Assembly (NCBI RefSeq): GCF_004137345.1
Contig: NZ_SDWV01000023.1
Coordinates: 20,995 to 84,994, forward strand
Direction of reading: 5' to 3'
From: Nocardioides zhouii
Lineage (GTDB): Bacteria; Actinomycetota; Actinomycetes; Propionibacteriales; Nocardioidaceae
DNA length: 64,000 nucleotides
Made by a program: the position numbers and the translations under genes
Notes under the pieces: generated by a model
Database searches by the model: none
The model's input: the letters and a program-made list of their open reading frames with translations, nothing else
What the model was told of the DNA's origin: nothing
Shown: piece after piece, positions 16,588 to 25,280 of the stretch
Numbering within the stretch: position 1 is the stretch's first letter
Layout of the letters: the number at the start of each line of letters is the position of its first letter

Positions 16588-17657
16588 GCCACACCGACGT
16601 GCAGCCCGACAGCGAGGTCTCAGCAGGCGAGGCACTCCTCGTCGAGCCGAGCCGGCTCTCCCCGACCCGGCGCGCGCTCACCACCGTCCTCCGCTCCCGC
16701 GAGCTGTCGATCTTCCTGGTCCTGGTCGCGGTCGTGGTGCTCGCGACGAGCAAGAACAACAGCTTCCTCTTCAGCTCCGACGGCTGGCGCAACTTCCTGC
16801 TGAACCCGTCGATCCTGGTGCTGCTGGCCGTCGGCCAGGGCGTCGTGATCATCACCCGCAACGTCGACCTGTCGGTCGGCTCGGTGATGGCGCTCACCGC
16901 CTACCTGACCGGTCGCCTCTTCGTCGACCACCCGGGCCTGCCGATCGTGGCGGTGATCGCCGCCTGTCTCCTGCTCGGTGCGGCGCTCGGCCTGGTCAAC
17001 GGACTGCTGGTGGCGTACGGCAAGGTGCCGGCGCTCGTCATCACGCTCGGCACCCTCTACATCTACCGCGGGATCATGCTGACCTGGGCGGGCAGCGACC
17101 GGATCAACGCCGGCGACCTGCCGCGTGAGTTCCTGCGGCTCGGCACCCGCTCGGTCCTCGGCATCCCGATGCTCACCATCATCGCCGTGGTCGTCCTGGC
17201 GGCAGTCGGCTACTACCTCCACACCGCCCGCGGTGGCCGCGAGCTCTACGCGATCGGTTCCGACCCGGACGCCGCCGTGCTCTACGGGCTGCCCGTACGC
17301 CGCCGGCTCCTCGCCGCGTTCGTCCTCAGCGGCGCGCTGGCCGGGCTGGCCGGCGCCCTCTACACCGCGCGCTACGGCACGGTGAGCTCGAGCGTCGGCA
17401 GCGGCATCGAGCTCCAGGCCGTCGCGGCGGCCGTGATCGGCGGCATCGCGATCTTCGGCGGCAGCGGCACCGTGTGGGGCGCGGCGATCGGCGCGTTCCT
17501 GCTCATCACGATCAACCGGGCGCTGCCCAGCCTCGGGATCGAGGACTTCTGGCAGCGCGCCGTCGTCGGCGCCCTGATCCTCGGCGCGATCGTGCTCGAC
17601 CGCGTCCTCGCCACCCGACAAGCCCGCAAGCTCGCCGAATCGAGGGACCGAGCATGA
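16584..17657 (+). CDS. L-rhamnose ABC importer permease (first)
   Basis: A 357-residue inner-membrane permease of the CUT2 (RbsC-like) family with about eight to ten helices. Seen: ITRNVDLSVGSVMALTAYLTG, the conserved D-L-S-V-G motif of this class; VNGLLVAYGKVPALVITLGT; and the ATPase-contact region GSDPDAAVLYGLPVRR before the last helices. It has a cytosolic N-terminus of about 45 residues. ATG 16584 overlaps the ATPase stop by 4 bp and its own stop overlaps the next permease, so the subunits are translationally coupled. It most likely forms a heterodimer with the next protein. Confidence 0.93.
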   Translation: MSHTDVQPDSEVSAGEALLVEPSRLSPTRRALTTVLRSRELSIFLVLVAVVVLATSKNNSFLFSSDGWRNFLLNPSILVLLAVGQGVVIITRNVDLSVGSVMALTAYLTGRLFVDHPGLPIVAVIAACLLLGAALGLVNGLLVAYGKVPALVITLGTLYIYRGIMLTWAGSDRINAGDLPREFLRLGTRSVLGIPMLTIIAVVVLAAVGYYLHTARGGRELYAIGSDPDAAVLYGLPVRRRLLAAFVLSGALAGLAGALYTARYGTVSSSVGSGIELQAVAAAVIGGIAIFGGSGTVWGAAIGAFLLITINRALPSLGIEDFWQRAVVGALILGAIVLDRVLATRQARKLAESRDRA

Positions 17658-18754
17658 GCACCCTGACCGCGCCCGAGGCGCCCACCCGCACCTACAACGC
17701 GTACTCCGCGCCGCTGTGGCAGCGCCTGCTGATGACGCGCGAGACGGCCGTCATCGCCCTCACCGCCGCGGTGATCCTCTACTCGATCGTCAACGTGCCG
17801 AACTTCGACGGGCCGCTGACGCTCAAGTTCCTGCTCCAGGACATCGCACCGATCCTGCTCATCGCCCTCCCGATGACGCTGGTGATCATCACCGGCGAGA
17901 TCGACCTGTCGGTGGCCAGCATCATGGGCCTGAGCAGCGTGCTGCTCGGCGTGCTCCACGAGGGTGGGATGTCCGTCCCGGCGGCCGCGCTGCTCGCCCT
18001 GCTGGCCGGTCTGGTCTGCGGTGCCCTCAACGGCTTCCTCATCGCGTACGTCGGGCTGCCGTCGCTCGCGGTCACCATCGGCACCCTGGCGCTGTTCCGC
18101 GGCATCGCGGTCGGGCTCCTGGGCACCAAGGCGATCACCGACTTCACCGAGAAGTGGTCGGACCTCGCCACCGGCACGATCGGCGAGACGAAGATCCCGC
18201 TCGTCATGATCCCCTTCGCGGTGCTCGCGATCGGCTTCGTCGTGCTGCTGCACTTCTCGACCTTCGGGCGCGGCGTCTACGACATCGGGCTCAACGACGA
18301 GGCCGCGCACTTCACGGGCGTCGACGTGGCCCGTACGAAGATGGTCCTGTTCCTGCTCTCCGGGGTCGTGTCCGCCCTCGCCGGCATCTACTTCACCCTC
18401 CGCTTCGGCTCGGCCCGCGGCGACAACGCCACCGGCTACGAGCTGCAGGTCATCGCCGCCGTCCTCCTCGGCGGTGTCTCGATCTTCGGCGGTCGCGGCC
18501 GGCTCCACGGCGTCCTCGCCGGGGTCGTGCTGATCGGCGTCCTCTCCAGCGCGCTGCGCCTGGAGAGCGTGACGGTCAACGTCACCAACATCATCGTCGG
18601 CCTCCTCCTGGTGGCCTCGGTGATCCTCCCCAACGTCCTTGCGTGGGCCTCGACGAGGCTCCCGCGCAAGGCGACACCGGCGGCTCCTCGGGAGTCCCAC
18701 ACCCCAGAAAACGCGGCATCCGCCGGCGTCTCAACGAGAGGCAGTGACTCATGA
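17654..18754 (+). CDS. L-rhamnose ABC importer permease (second)
   Basis: A 366-residue paralogue of the preceding permease. Seen: IITGEIDLSVASIMGLSSV (the D-L-S-V motif again), LNGFLIAYVGLPSLAVTIGT, and the EAA-like loop IGLNDEAAHFTGVDVARTK. The C-terminal 35 residues are polar and probably cytosolic. It starts by ATGA overlap with the first permease and ends overlapping the start of the substrate-binding protein. Two different permeases in one cluster match known rhamnose (RhaP/RhaQ) importers of rhizobia and actinobacteria. Confidence 0.92.
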   Translation: MSTLTAPEAPTRTYNAYSAPLWQRLLMTRETAVIALTAAVILYSIVNVPNFDGPLTLKFLLQDIAPILLIALPMTLVIITGEIDLSVASIMGLSSVLLGVLHEGGMSVPAAALLALLAGLVCGALNGFLIAYVGLPSLAVTIGTLALFRGIAVGLLGTKAITDFTEKWSDLATGTIGETKIPLVMIPFAVLAIGFVVLLHFSTFGRGVYDIGLNDEAAHFTGVDVARTKMVLFLLSGVVSALAGIYFTLRFGSARGDNATGYELQVIAAVLLGGVSIFGGRGRLHGVLAGVVLIGVLSSALRLESVTVNVTNIIVGLLLVASVILPNVLAWASTRLPRKATPAAPRESHTPENAASAGVSTRGSDS

Positions 18755-19803
18755 AGTTCCACACCAGGAAGCCCACCGCTCTGGCCGCGCTCCTGCTCAC
18801 CGCGACCTTCGCATTCGCCGGGTGCGGCAGCGACGACGCCGGTGACTCCGGCAGCAGCGCCGAGGGCGGCGACAGCGGCGGGGGCGACCTGACCCTGACG
18901 ATGCTCCCGAAGAACCTCGGCAACGCCTACTTCGACACCAGCACCACGGGCGCCGACAAGGCCGCCGAGGAGCTCGGTGCCGACATCGAGGAGGTCGGTC
19001 CCGAGACCGGCAGCCCGGATGCCCAGGTGTCGTACATCAACACCGTGGCCCAGCAGGGCAAGAGCGCGCTGATCCTCTCCGCCAACGACCCCGACGCCCT
19101 GTGCGACGCGATCGAGGAGGCCCGCAGCGCCGACGTCAAGGTCGTCACCTTCGACGCCGACACCAACCCCGACTGCCGCGACCTGTTCGTCAACGCGGCC
19201 ACCTCCGAGGGCATCGCCGCCAAGCAGCTCGAGCTGATCTCCGAGGCGATCGGCGGCTCCGGCGAGATCGCGATCCTGTCGGCCACCGCCAACGCCACGA
19301 ACCAGAACGCCTGGATCGAGATGATGGAGACGGAGCTCGCCGACAACCCGGACTACGCCGACATCGAGCTCGTCGACACGGTCTACGGCGACGACGAGGA
19401 CCAGAAGTCCTTCGACCAGACCGAGGCGCTGCTGCAGAACCACCCCGACCTCAAGGGCATCATCTCGCCCACCACGGTCGGCATCGCGGCCGCGGCGCGC
19501 TACCTCTCGGACTCGGAGTTCAAGGGCAAGGTCGCGCTGACCGGTCTGGGCACCCCGAACCAGATGCGTGAGTTCGTCGAGGACGGCACCGTGGCCTCGT
19601 TCGCGCTGTGGAACCCGGGCGACCTGGGCTACCTCGCGACGTACGCCGCTGCCGCGCTCGTCGACGGTGACATCACCGGCGAGGAGGGCGACTCCTTCGA
19701 GGCCGGCGAGCTCGGCTCCTTCGAGGTCGGCGCCGACGGCGTCGTGCTCCTCGGCGAGCCGTTCACCTTCAACGCGGACAACATCGGCGACTTCGACTTC
19801 TGA
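18751..19803 (+). CDS. rhaS: Rhamnose ABC transporter substrate-binding lipoprotein
   Basis: A 350-residue exported sugar-binding protein. Seen: lipoprotein signal peptide with Lys/Arg-rich start, hydrophobic core and lipobox FAGC (Cys24), then a Gly/Ser/Asp-rich linker; a type I periplasmic-binding fold with LTMLPKNLGNAYFDT, ILSANDPDALCDAIEEA, VVTFDADTNPD and LKGIISPTTVGIAAAA. This segment order matches the RhaS family. It captures rhamnose outside the cell for the coupled permeases. It is the last of four overlapping transporter genes and is followed by a strong hairpin, which fits higher expression of the binding protein. Confidence 0.92.
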   Translation: MKFHTRKPTALAALLLTATFAFAGCGSDDAGDSGSSAEGGDSGGGDLTLTMLPKNLGNAYFDTSTTGADKAAEELGADIEEVGPETGSPDAQVSYINTVAQQGKSALILSANDPDALCDAIEEARSADVKVVTFDADTNPDCRDLFVNAATSEGIAAKQLELISEAIGGSGEIAILSATANATNQNAWIEMMETELADNPDYADIELVDTVYGDDEDQKSFDQTEALLQNHPDLKGIISPTTVGIAAAARYLSDSEFKGKVALTGLGTPNQMREFVEDGTVASFALWNPGDLGYLATYAAAALVDGDITGEEGDSFEAGELGSFEVGADGVVLLGEPFTFNADNIGDFDF

Positions 19804-19831
19804 GTCGAGCCACCGCGCCAAGGAACACCTC

Positions 19832-19870
19832 TCCCGGGGCCGTCGGCCCCAGCCGCCGACGGCCCCGGGA
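19832..19870 (+). terminator. Strong intra-operon hairpin after rhaS
   Basis: A perfect 15-bp stem (TCCCGGGGCCGTCGG at 19832-19846, complement 19856-19870) with a 9-base loop follows the rhaS stop by 29 bases. There is no T-run. It may be a partial terminator or an mRNA-stabilising stem that raises binding-protein output relative to the downstream enzymes. Confidence 0.7.
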
Positions 19871-19907
19871 CCACCACCTCACGTCCTCGTCCAGCAAGGA
19901 GAGTGCG

Positions 19908-20285
19908 ATGCCGCGCGTCTGCTTCACGCTCCAGGTTCGTCAGGACCGGATGGCCGAGTACGTCGAGCGCCACGCGGCCGTGTGGCCCGAGATGCTCCAG
20001 GCCCTCCACGACACCGGCTGGCACGACTACTCCCTCTTCCTGCGCGAGGACGGCCTGCTCGTCGGCTACCTCGAGACGCCCGACCTGGCCGCCGCGCAGG
20101 CAGGCATGGCCCGCACCGACGTCAACGCCCGCTGGCAGGCCGAGATGGCCGAGTTCTTCGAGGAGCTCGACCTCCCGCCCGACCAGGGCTTCTGGCAGCT
20201 GAGCGAGGTCTTCCACCTCGAGGACCAGCTCGCCGCCCTTCCCCCACAGTCCCCCTCATCGACCCAGACACCACAGGACCAGTGA
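19908..20285 (+). CDS. rhaM: L-rhamnose mutarotase
   Basis: A 125-residue protein of the RhaM family that interconverts the alpha and beta anomers of L-rhamnose. Seen: RVCFTLQVRQDRMAEYVERHAAVWPEM at the start, GWHDYSLFLREDGLLVGY in the middle and a C-terminal FHLED, all family landmarks. The last 20 residues are a low-complexity S/T/P/Q tail. AAGGAGA precedes ATG 19908 at a good distance. Its stop shares one base with the isomerase start, so mutarotase and isomerase are coupled, fitting the need to supply one anomer. Confidence 0.94.
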   Translation: MPRVCFTLQVRQDRMAEYVERHAAVWPEMLQALHDTGWHDYSLFLREDGLLVGYLETPDLAAAQAGMARTDVNARWQAEMAEFFEELDLPPDQGFWQLSEVFHLEDQLAALPPQSPSSTQTPQDQ

Positions 20286-21481
20286 TGACGACCTCTTCCG
20301 TCTCTTCCGGCTTCTCCGCCATCGGCGACCGACTCGGCGACCTCGCGATCGAGGTGCCGTCCTGGGCCTACGGCAACTCCGGCACCCGCTTCAAGGTCTT
20401 CGGCTCCGCGGGCACCCCGCGCACGGTCGAGGAGAAGATCGCCGACGCTGCCGCCGTACACCGCTTCACCGGCCTCGCGCCGAGCGTCGCCCTGCACATC
20501 CCGTGGGACGAGGTCGACGACTACGCCGCCCTCGCGACGTACGCCAAGGAGCAGGGCGTCACCCTCGGCACGATCAACTCCAACACCTTCCAGGACGACG
20601 ACTACAAGCTCGGCGCGCTCACGCACACCGACCCGCGGGTGCGGCAGAAGGCGATCGACCACCACCTCGCCTGCATCGAGGTGATGCACCAGACCGGGTC
20701 GCGCGACCTGAAGATCTGGCTCGCCGAGGGCACCAACTACCCCGGCCAGGGCGACATGCGCGCCCGCCAGGACCGGCTGGCCGAGGGCCTGCGCACGATC
20801 TACGACCAGCTCTCCGAGGAGCAGCGACTGGTCCTGGAGTACAAGTTCTTCGAGCCGGCGTTCTACCACACCGACGTCCCGGACTGGGGCACGTCGTACG
20901 TCCACGTGGCCGCCCTCGGCGACCGGGCGTTGGTCTGCCTCGACACCGGCCACCACGCCCCCGGCACCAACATCGAGTTCATCGTGGCGCAGCTGCTGCG
21001 GCTCGGGAAGCTCGGCTCGTTCGACTTCAACAGCCGCTTCTACGCCGACGACGACCTGATCGTGGGCGCGGCCGACCCGTACCAGCTGTTCCGGATCATG
21101 GTCGAGGTCATCCGCGGCGGCGGCTTCGGCAACAAGGCCGACGGCACGCCCAACGACGTCGCGCTGATGCTCGACCAGTGCCACAACATCGAGGCCAAGG
21201 TGCCCGGCCAGATCCGCTCGGTGCTCAACGTGCAGGAGATGACGGCCCGCGCGCTGCTCCTCGACACCGCCGCCCTCGACGAGGCCCGCAGCTCCGGCGA
21301 CGTGCTGCTCGCCAACGAGATCTTCATGGACGCCTTCTACACCGACGTACGCCGTGACCTGGCGGCCTGGCGCGAGGAGCGCGGCCTGCAGGCCGACCCG
21401 ATGCGCGCCTACCTCGACTCCGGCTACCAGCAGCAGATCGAGGCGGACCGCGTCGGCGGCTCGCAGGCCGGCTGGAACTGA
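20285..21481 (+). CDS. rhaI: L-rhamnose isomerase (RhaI type)
   Basis: A 398-residue enzyme converting L-rhamnose to L-rhamnulose, of the metal-dependent TIM-barrel type seen in Gram-positives and Pseudomonas stutzeri rather than the E. coli RhaA type. Seen: SWAYGNSGTRF at the N-terminus, WLAEGTNYPGQGD, LEYKFFEPAFYHTDVPDWGTS (Glu metal ligand region), and CLDTGHHAPGTN (Asp/His ligands). The start ATG 20285 shares a base with the rhaM stop; a good SD lies inside the rhaM tail. The next gene starts 50 bp downstream. Confidence 0.93.
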   Translation: MTTSSVSSGFSAIGDRLGDLAIEVPSWAYGNSGTRFKVFGSAGTPRTVEEKIADAAAVHRFTGLAPSVALHIPWDEVDDYAALATYAKEQGVTLGTINSNTFQDDDYKLGALTHTDPRVRQKAIDHHLACIEVMHQTGSRDLKIWLAEGTNYPGQGDMRARQDRLAEGLRTIYDQLSEEQRLVLEYKFFEPAFYHTDVPDWGTSYVHVAALGDRALVCLDTGHHAPGTNIEFIVAQLLRLGKLGSFDFNSRFYADDDLIVGAADPYQLFRIMVEVIRGGGFGNKADGTPNDVALMLDQCHNIEAKVPGQIRSVLNVQEMTARALLLDTAALDEARSSGDVLLANEIFMDAFYTDVRRDLAAWREERGLQADPMRAYLDSGYQQQIEADRVGGSQAGWN

Positions 21482-21531
21482 CCTCCCCTTCCTTCTCCAC
21501 CATCAGTGAAACCCGCAAAGGACCCCGCACC

Positions 21532-23595
21532 GTGAGTGACCTCAAGCCCACCGTCAGCCCCGCCGTGGAGGAGCTCGTCGAGCGCTCGAACCGACTGGGC
21601 GCCGACCCCAAGAACACCAACTACGCCGGCGGCAACACCTCCGCCAAGGGCACCGAGACCGACCCCGTCACCGGCGAGGACGTCGAGCTGCTGTGGGTGA
21701 AGGGCTCCGGGGGCGACCTCGGCACGCTGACCGCGGGCGGCCTCGCCGTGCTGCGGCTCGACCGGATGCGCGCGCTCGTCGACGTCTACCCCGGCGTCGA
21801 CCGCGAGGACGAGATGGTCGCGGCCTTCGACTACTGCCTGCACGGCAAGGGCGGCGCCGCCCCCTCGATCGACACGGCGATGCACGGTCTCGTCGACGCC
21901 GCGCACGTCGACCACCTGCACCCCGACTCCGGCATCGCGATCGCGACCGCCGCGGACGGCGAGCAGCTCACCAAGGAGGCGTTCGGCGACAAGGTCGTCT
22001 GGGTGCCGTGGCGTCGTCCCGGCTTCCAGCTCGGCCTGGACATCGCGGCCAGCAAGGAGGCCAACCCGCAGGCGATCGGCTGCATCCTGGGCGGCCACGG
22101 CATCACCGCGTGGGGCGACACCAGCGCGCAGGCCGAGAAGAACTCGCTCTGGATCATCCGCACCGCCGAGCGCTACATCAAGAAGCACTCCAAGAAGCTG
22201 CCGTTCGGTGCGCGCCTGAAGAAGTACGAGCCCCTCGCCGCGGCCAAGCGCCGCGCCCGTGCCGCCGAGATCGCCCCGCTGCTGCGCGGCGTCGCGTCGA
22301 CCGATCGCCCGATGGTCGGGCACTTCACCGACGACAAGGTCGTCCTCGACTTCCTCGCCTCCAAGAACCACGCGCGCCTCGGCGAGCTCGGGACGTCGTG
22401 CCCGGACCACTTCCTGCGCACCAAGGTCAAGCCGATGGTGCTCGACCTCGCTCCCGACGCCTCGCTCGACAAGGTGAGCGCCCGGGTGGCCGAGCTGCAC
22501 GAGGCCTACCGCGCCGACTACGCGTCGTACTACGACCGCAACGCCCAGGCGCTCGGCGGCGACTGGCCGGCCATGCGCGGCGCCGACCCGCTGATCGTCC
22601 TCGTGCCCGGCATCGGGATGTTCTCCTACGGCAAGGACAAGCAGACCGCCCGCGTCGCCGGCGAGTTCTACACCAACGCCATCAACGTGATGCGCGGTGC
22701 GGAGGGCCTGTCGACGTACGCCCCGATCGACGAGTCGGAGAAGTTCCGCATCGAGTACTGGGCGCTCGAGGAGGCCAAGCTCCAGCGGATGCCGAAGCCC
22801 AAGCCCCTCGCCACCCGTGTCGCACTGGTCACCGGCGCCGCGTCCGGCATCGGCCTGGCCACCGCGCGGAAGCTCGCGGCGGAGGGCGCCTGTGTCGTGA
22901 TCGCCGACCTGTCGCTGGAGAAGGCGCAGGCTGCGGCCGCCGAGATCGGCAGCACGGACGTCGCCGTCGGCGTCCAGGTCGACGTGTCGAACGCCGACGC
23001 CGTGCAGGCCGCCCTCGACGCCACGGTGCTCGCGTTCGGTGGCGTCGACCTGGTCGTGAACAACGCCGGACTGTCGCTGTCGCGATCGCTGCTCGAGACG
23101 ACCGAGCAGGACTGGGACCTCCAGCACGACGTGATGGCCAAGGGCTCGTTCCTCGTCGCGAAGGCCGCCGCGAAGGCGATGATCGAGCAGAAGATGGGTG
23201 GCGACGTCGTCTACATCTCCTCGAAGAACTCGATCTTCGCCGGACCCAACAACGTGGCGTACGGCGCCGCCAAGGCCGACCAGGCCCACCAGGTGCGGCT
23301 GCTCGCGGCCGAGCTCGGCGAGCACGGCATCAAGGTCAACGGCGTGAACCCCGACGGCGTCGTCCAGGGCTCCGGCATCTTCTCCAGCGGCTGGGGTGCC
23401 TCGCGCGCCGCGGTCTACGGCGTGGAGGAGAAGGACCTCGGCGCGTTCTACGCGCAGCGCACCCTGCTCAAGCGCGAGGTGCTGCCGGACAACATCGCCA
23501 ACGCGGTCTTCGTGCTCTGCTCCGACCAGCTCAGCCACACCACCGGCCTGCACATCCCCGTCGACGCCGGCGTCGCCGCCGCCTTCCTGCGCTAG
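21532..23595 (+). CDS. rhaD: Bifunctional rhamnulose-1-phosphate aldolase / short-chain dehydrogenase
   Basis: A 687-residue fusion. The N-terminal part (about 1-420) is a class II aldolase: YAGGNTSAKG (33-40) and the zinc motif HVDHLHPD (125-132). The C-terminal part (about 425-687) is a short-chain dehydrogenase: TGAASGIG (434-441), NNAG, a Ser-rich strand and catalytic YGAAK (Y577, K581). It should cleave L-rhamnulose-1-phosphate to DHAP and L-lactaldehyde, and oxidise the lactaldehyde to L-lactate with NAD. Known homologues (RhaEW/RhaD aldolase-ADH) do this. GTG 21532 is the only suitable start. L-lactate made here fits the lutABC genes farther down. Confidence 0.93.
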   Translation: MSDLKPTVSPAVEELVERSNRLGADPKNTNYAGGNTSAKGTETDPVTGEDVELLWVKGSGGDLGTLTAGGLAVLRLDRMRALVDVYPGVDREDEMVAAFDYCLHGKGGAAPSIDTAMHGLVDAAHVDHLHPDSGIAIATAADGEQLTKEAFGDKVVWVPWRRPGFQLGLDIAASKEANPQAIGCILGGHGITAWGDTSAQAEKNSLWIIRTAERYIKKHSKKLPFGARLKKYEPLAAAKRRARAAEIAPLLRGVASTDRPMVGHFTDDKVVLDFLASKNHARLGELGTSCPDHFLRTKVKPMVLDLAPDASLDKVSARVAELHEAYRADYASYYDRNAQALGGDWPAMRGADPLIVLVPGIGMFSYGKDKQTARVAGEFYTNAINVMRGAEGLSTYAPIDESEKFRIEYWALEEAKLQRMPKPKPLATRVALVTGAASGIGLATARKLAAEGACVVIADLSLEKAQAAAAEIGSTDVAVGVQVDVSNADAVQAALDATVLAFGGVDLVVNNAGLSLSRSLLETTEQDWDLQHDVMAKGSFLVAKAAAKAMIEQKMGGDVVYISSKNSIFAGPNNVAYGAAKADQAHQVRLLAAELGEHGIKVNGVNPDGVVQGSGIFSSGWGASRAAVYGVEEKDLGAFYAQRTLLKREVLPDNIANAVFVLCSDQLSHTTGLHIPVDAGVAAAFLR

Positions 23596-23606
23596 TCGGT
23601 GTCGAC

Positions 23607-25028
23607 GTGATCGAGGGGACGGGCTCCGTCAGCGTCGCCGCCGTCGACCTCGGCGCGTCGAGCGGACGGGTGATGCTGGGCGAGGTCGGCCACGACCACC
23701 TGCGCCTGAGGGCCGCCGCGCGGTTCGCCAACGGCCCGGTGCCGGCGGAGGACGGACTGCACTGGGACGTGTCAGCGCTCCACCGGCACGCGCTCGATGG
23801 GCTCCGGGCCGCCGCCGCTGCGGCACTGGGCGGCCTCGTGAGCGTCGGCATCGACTCGTGGGCCGTCGACTACGGCCTGCTGCGCGACGGCCGGCTGCTC
23901 GCCGAGCCGTTCCACTACCGCGACGAGCGGCGCGGCGAGGCCGGTCCGCGACTGGTCCACGAGCGCGTCCCGCCGGCCGAGCTGTACGCGCGCACCGGGC
24001 TCCAGCACCTCCCCTTCAACACGCTCTACCAGCTCGAGGCCGACACCCGTCTCGCCGAGGCGGACCGCGTGCTGCTCGTGCCCGACCTGCTGGCGTACTG
24101 GCTCACCGGCGCGGAGGTCGCGGAGCGCACCAACGCCTCCACGACCGGACTGCTCTCCGTCACCTCCGGCCAGTGGGACGACGAGCTCATCGAGCGGCTC
24201 GGCCTGCCCCCCGCGCTCCTCGCGGACCTCGTCGACCCCGGAGCCACGATCGGCACCCTGCTACCCGAGGTCGGCGCCGCCGTCGGCGCGCCGGGCCTGC
24301 GGGTCGTGGCGGTCGGGTCGCACGACACCGCCTCGGCCGTGGTCGGCGTACCCCTCGCCGGCGACGACGCGGCGTACATCTCCCTCGGCACGTGGGGCCT
24401 GGTCGGGCTCGAGCTGGATGCCCCGGTGCTCACCGAGGCCGCGCGCGCGGCCAACTTCACCCACGAGGGCGGCGTCGACGGCACGATCCGGTTCCTCACC
24501 AACGTGATGGGCACCTGGCTGCTCAGCGAGACCCTGCGCACGTGGGATCGCGACGACCTCCGCGCCCTGCTCGAGGCGGCCGCGGACGTCACCGGACCGG
24601 TGACCGTCTTCGACGTCCAGGACCCGCGCTTCGTCGCACCGGGCGACATGCCGGCGCGCATCGCGTCCTGGTGCGCCGAGCACGACGTCGCCGCGCCTGC
24701 CGACGCGGCCAGCCTGGTGCGCTCGATCGTCGAGAGCCTCGCGGCGGCGTACGCCGAGGCGCTGCAGACCGCCGCCACACTGGCCGGCCGGCCGGTCCGG
24801 CAGGTGCACGTCGTGGGCGGCGGCAGCCAGAACACCCTGCTCTGCCAGGCGCTCGCCGACCGCACCGGGCTCCCTGTCGTCGCCGGTCCCGTCGAGGCCA
24901 CCGCGCTCGGCAACGTGCTGGTGCAGGGTCGCGCCGCCGGCGCAGTCACCGGAGGGCTCGCAGAGATGCGCGAGCTCGTCCGCCGCACCCAGGACCTGCG
25001 GCGCCACGAGCCGTGTTCCCCTCGGTAG
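23607..25028 (+). CDS. rhaB: Rhamnulokinase (FGGY family)
   Basis: A 473-residue carbohydrate kinase that phosphorylates L-rhamnulose with ATP. Seen: the ATP beta-phosphate loop VDLGASSGRV near the start, GIDSWAVDYGLL, FHYRDERR, NTLYQLEAD, the adenosine-side SLGTWGLVGLE and the FGGY-like signature region VHVVGGGSQNTLLCQALAD. These are RhaB-specific blocks. The start is GTG 23607, 12 bp after the rhaD stop; no ATG lies in frame nearby. Its stop TAG shares one base with a possible start of the small HTH gene, so they are probably co-transcribed. Confidence 0.92.
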   Translation: MIEGTGSVSVAAVDLGASSGRVMLGEVGHDHLRLRAAARFANGPVPAEDGLHWDVSALHRHALDGLRAAAAAALGGLVSVGIDSWAVDYGLLRDGRLLAEPFHYRDERRGEAGPRLVHERVPPAELYARTGLQHLPFNTLYQLEADTRLAEADRVLLVPDLLAYWLTGAEVAERTNASTTGLLSVTSGQWDDELIERLGLPPALLADLVDPGATIGTLLPEVGAAVGAPGLRVVAVGSHDTASAVVGVPLAGDDAAYISLGTWGLVGLELDAPVLTEAARAANFTHEGGVDGTIRFLTNVMGTWLLSETLRTWDRDDLRALLEAAADVTGPVTVFDVQDPRFVAPGDMPARIASWCAEHDVAAPADAASLVRSIVESLAAAYAEALQTAATLAGRPVRQVHVVGGGSQNTLLCQALADRTGLPVVAGPVEATALGNVLVQGRAAGAVTGGLAEMRELVRRTQDLRRHEPCSPR

Positions 25029-25033
25029 TGCGG

Positions 25034-25243
25034 ATGGACCATGCGCGCAGGACGGGCCTCGCCGCCGACGAGCTGCGCGTTCTCCGGCTCCTCGCCGAGG
25101 GCGAGACGGTGGACGTCGTCGCGCGCCGGCTGGGCGTGTCCGAGCGCACTGTGCGCCGCAAGACCCGGAGCGCCTGCGACAAGGTGGGGTGCGAGACCAC
25201 GATCGAGGCGATCGTGTGGGCCGTACGCCACGAGCTGCTCTGA
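25034..25243 (+). CDS. Stand-alone LuxR-type helix-turn-helix protein (69 aa)
   Basis: A very short protein made only of a LuxR/GerE-type HTH: LAADELRVLRLLAEGETVDVVARRLGVSERTVRRKTRSA followed by the recognition-helix C-cap and a short tail. There is no receiver or sensor domain. ATG 25034 or GTG 25028 (overlapping the rhaB stop) can start it. It sits exactly between rhaB and lutA in the same direction. It may tune lut or rha expression, or be a relic of a longer regulator. The match to the HTH family is good over its whole length, which argues for a real gene. Confidence 0.72.
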   Translation: MDHARRTGLAADELRVLRLLAEGETVDVVARRLGVSERTVRRKTRSACDKVGCETTIEAIVWAVRHELL

Positions 25244-25280
25244 CCCGAGGCACAATCGATCGAGACGAAAGGACCACGAC

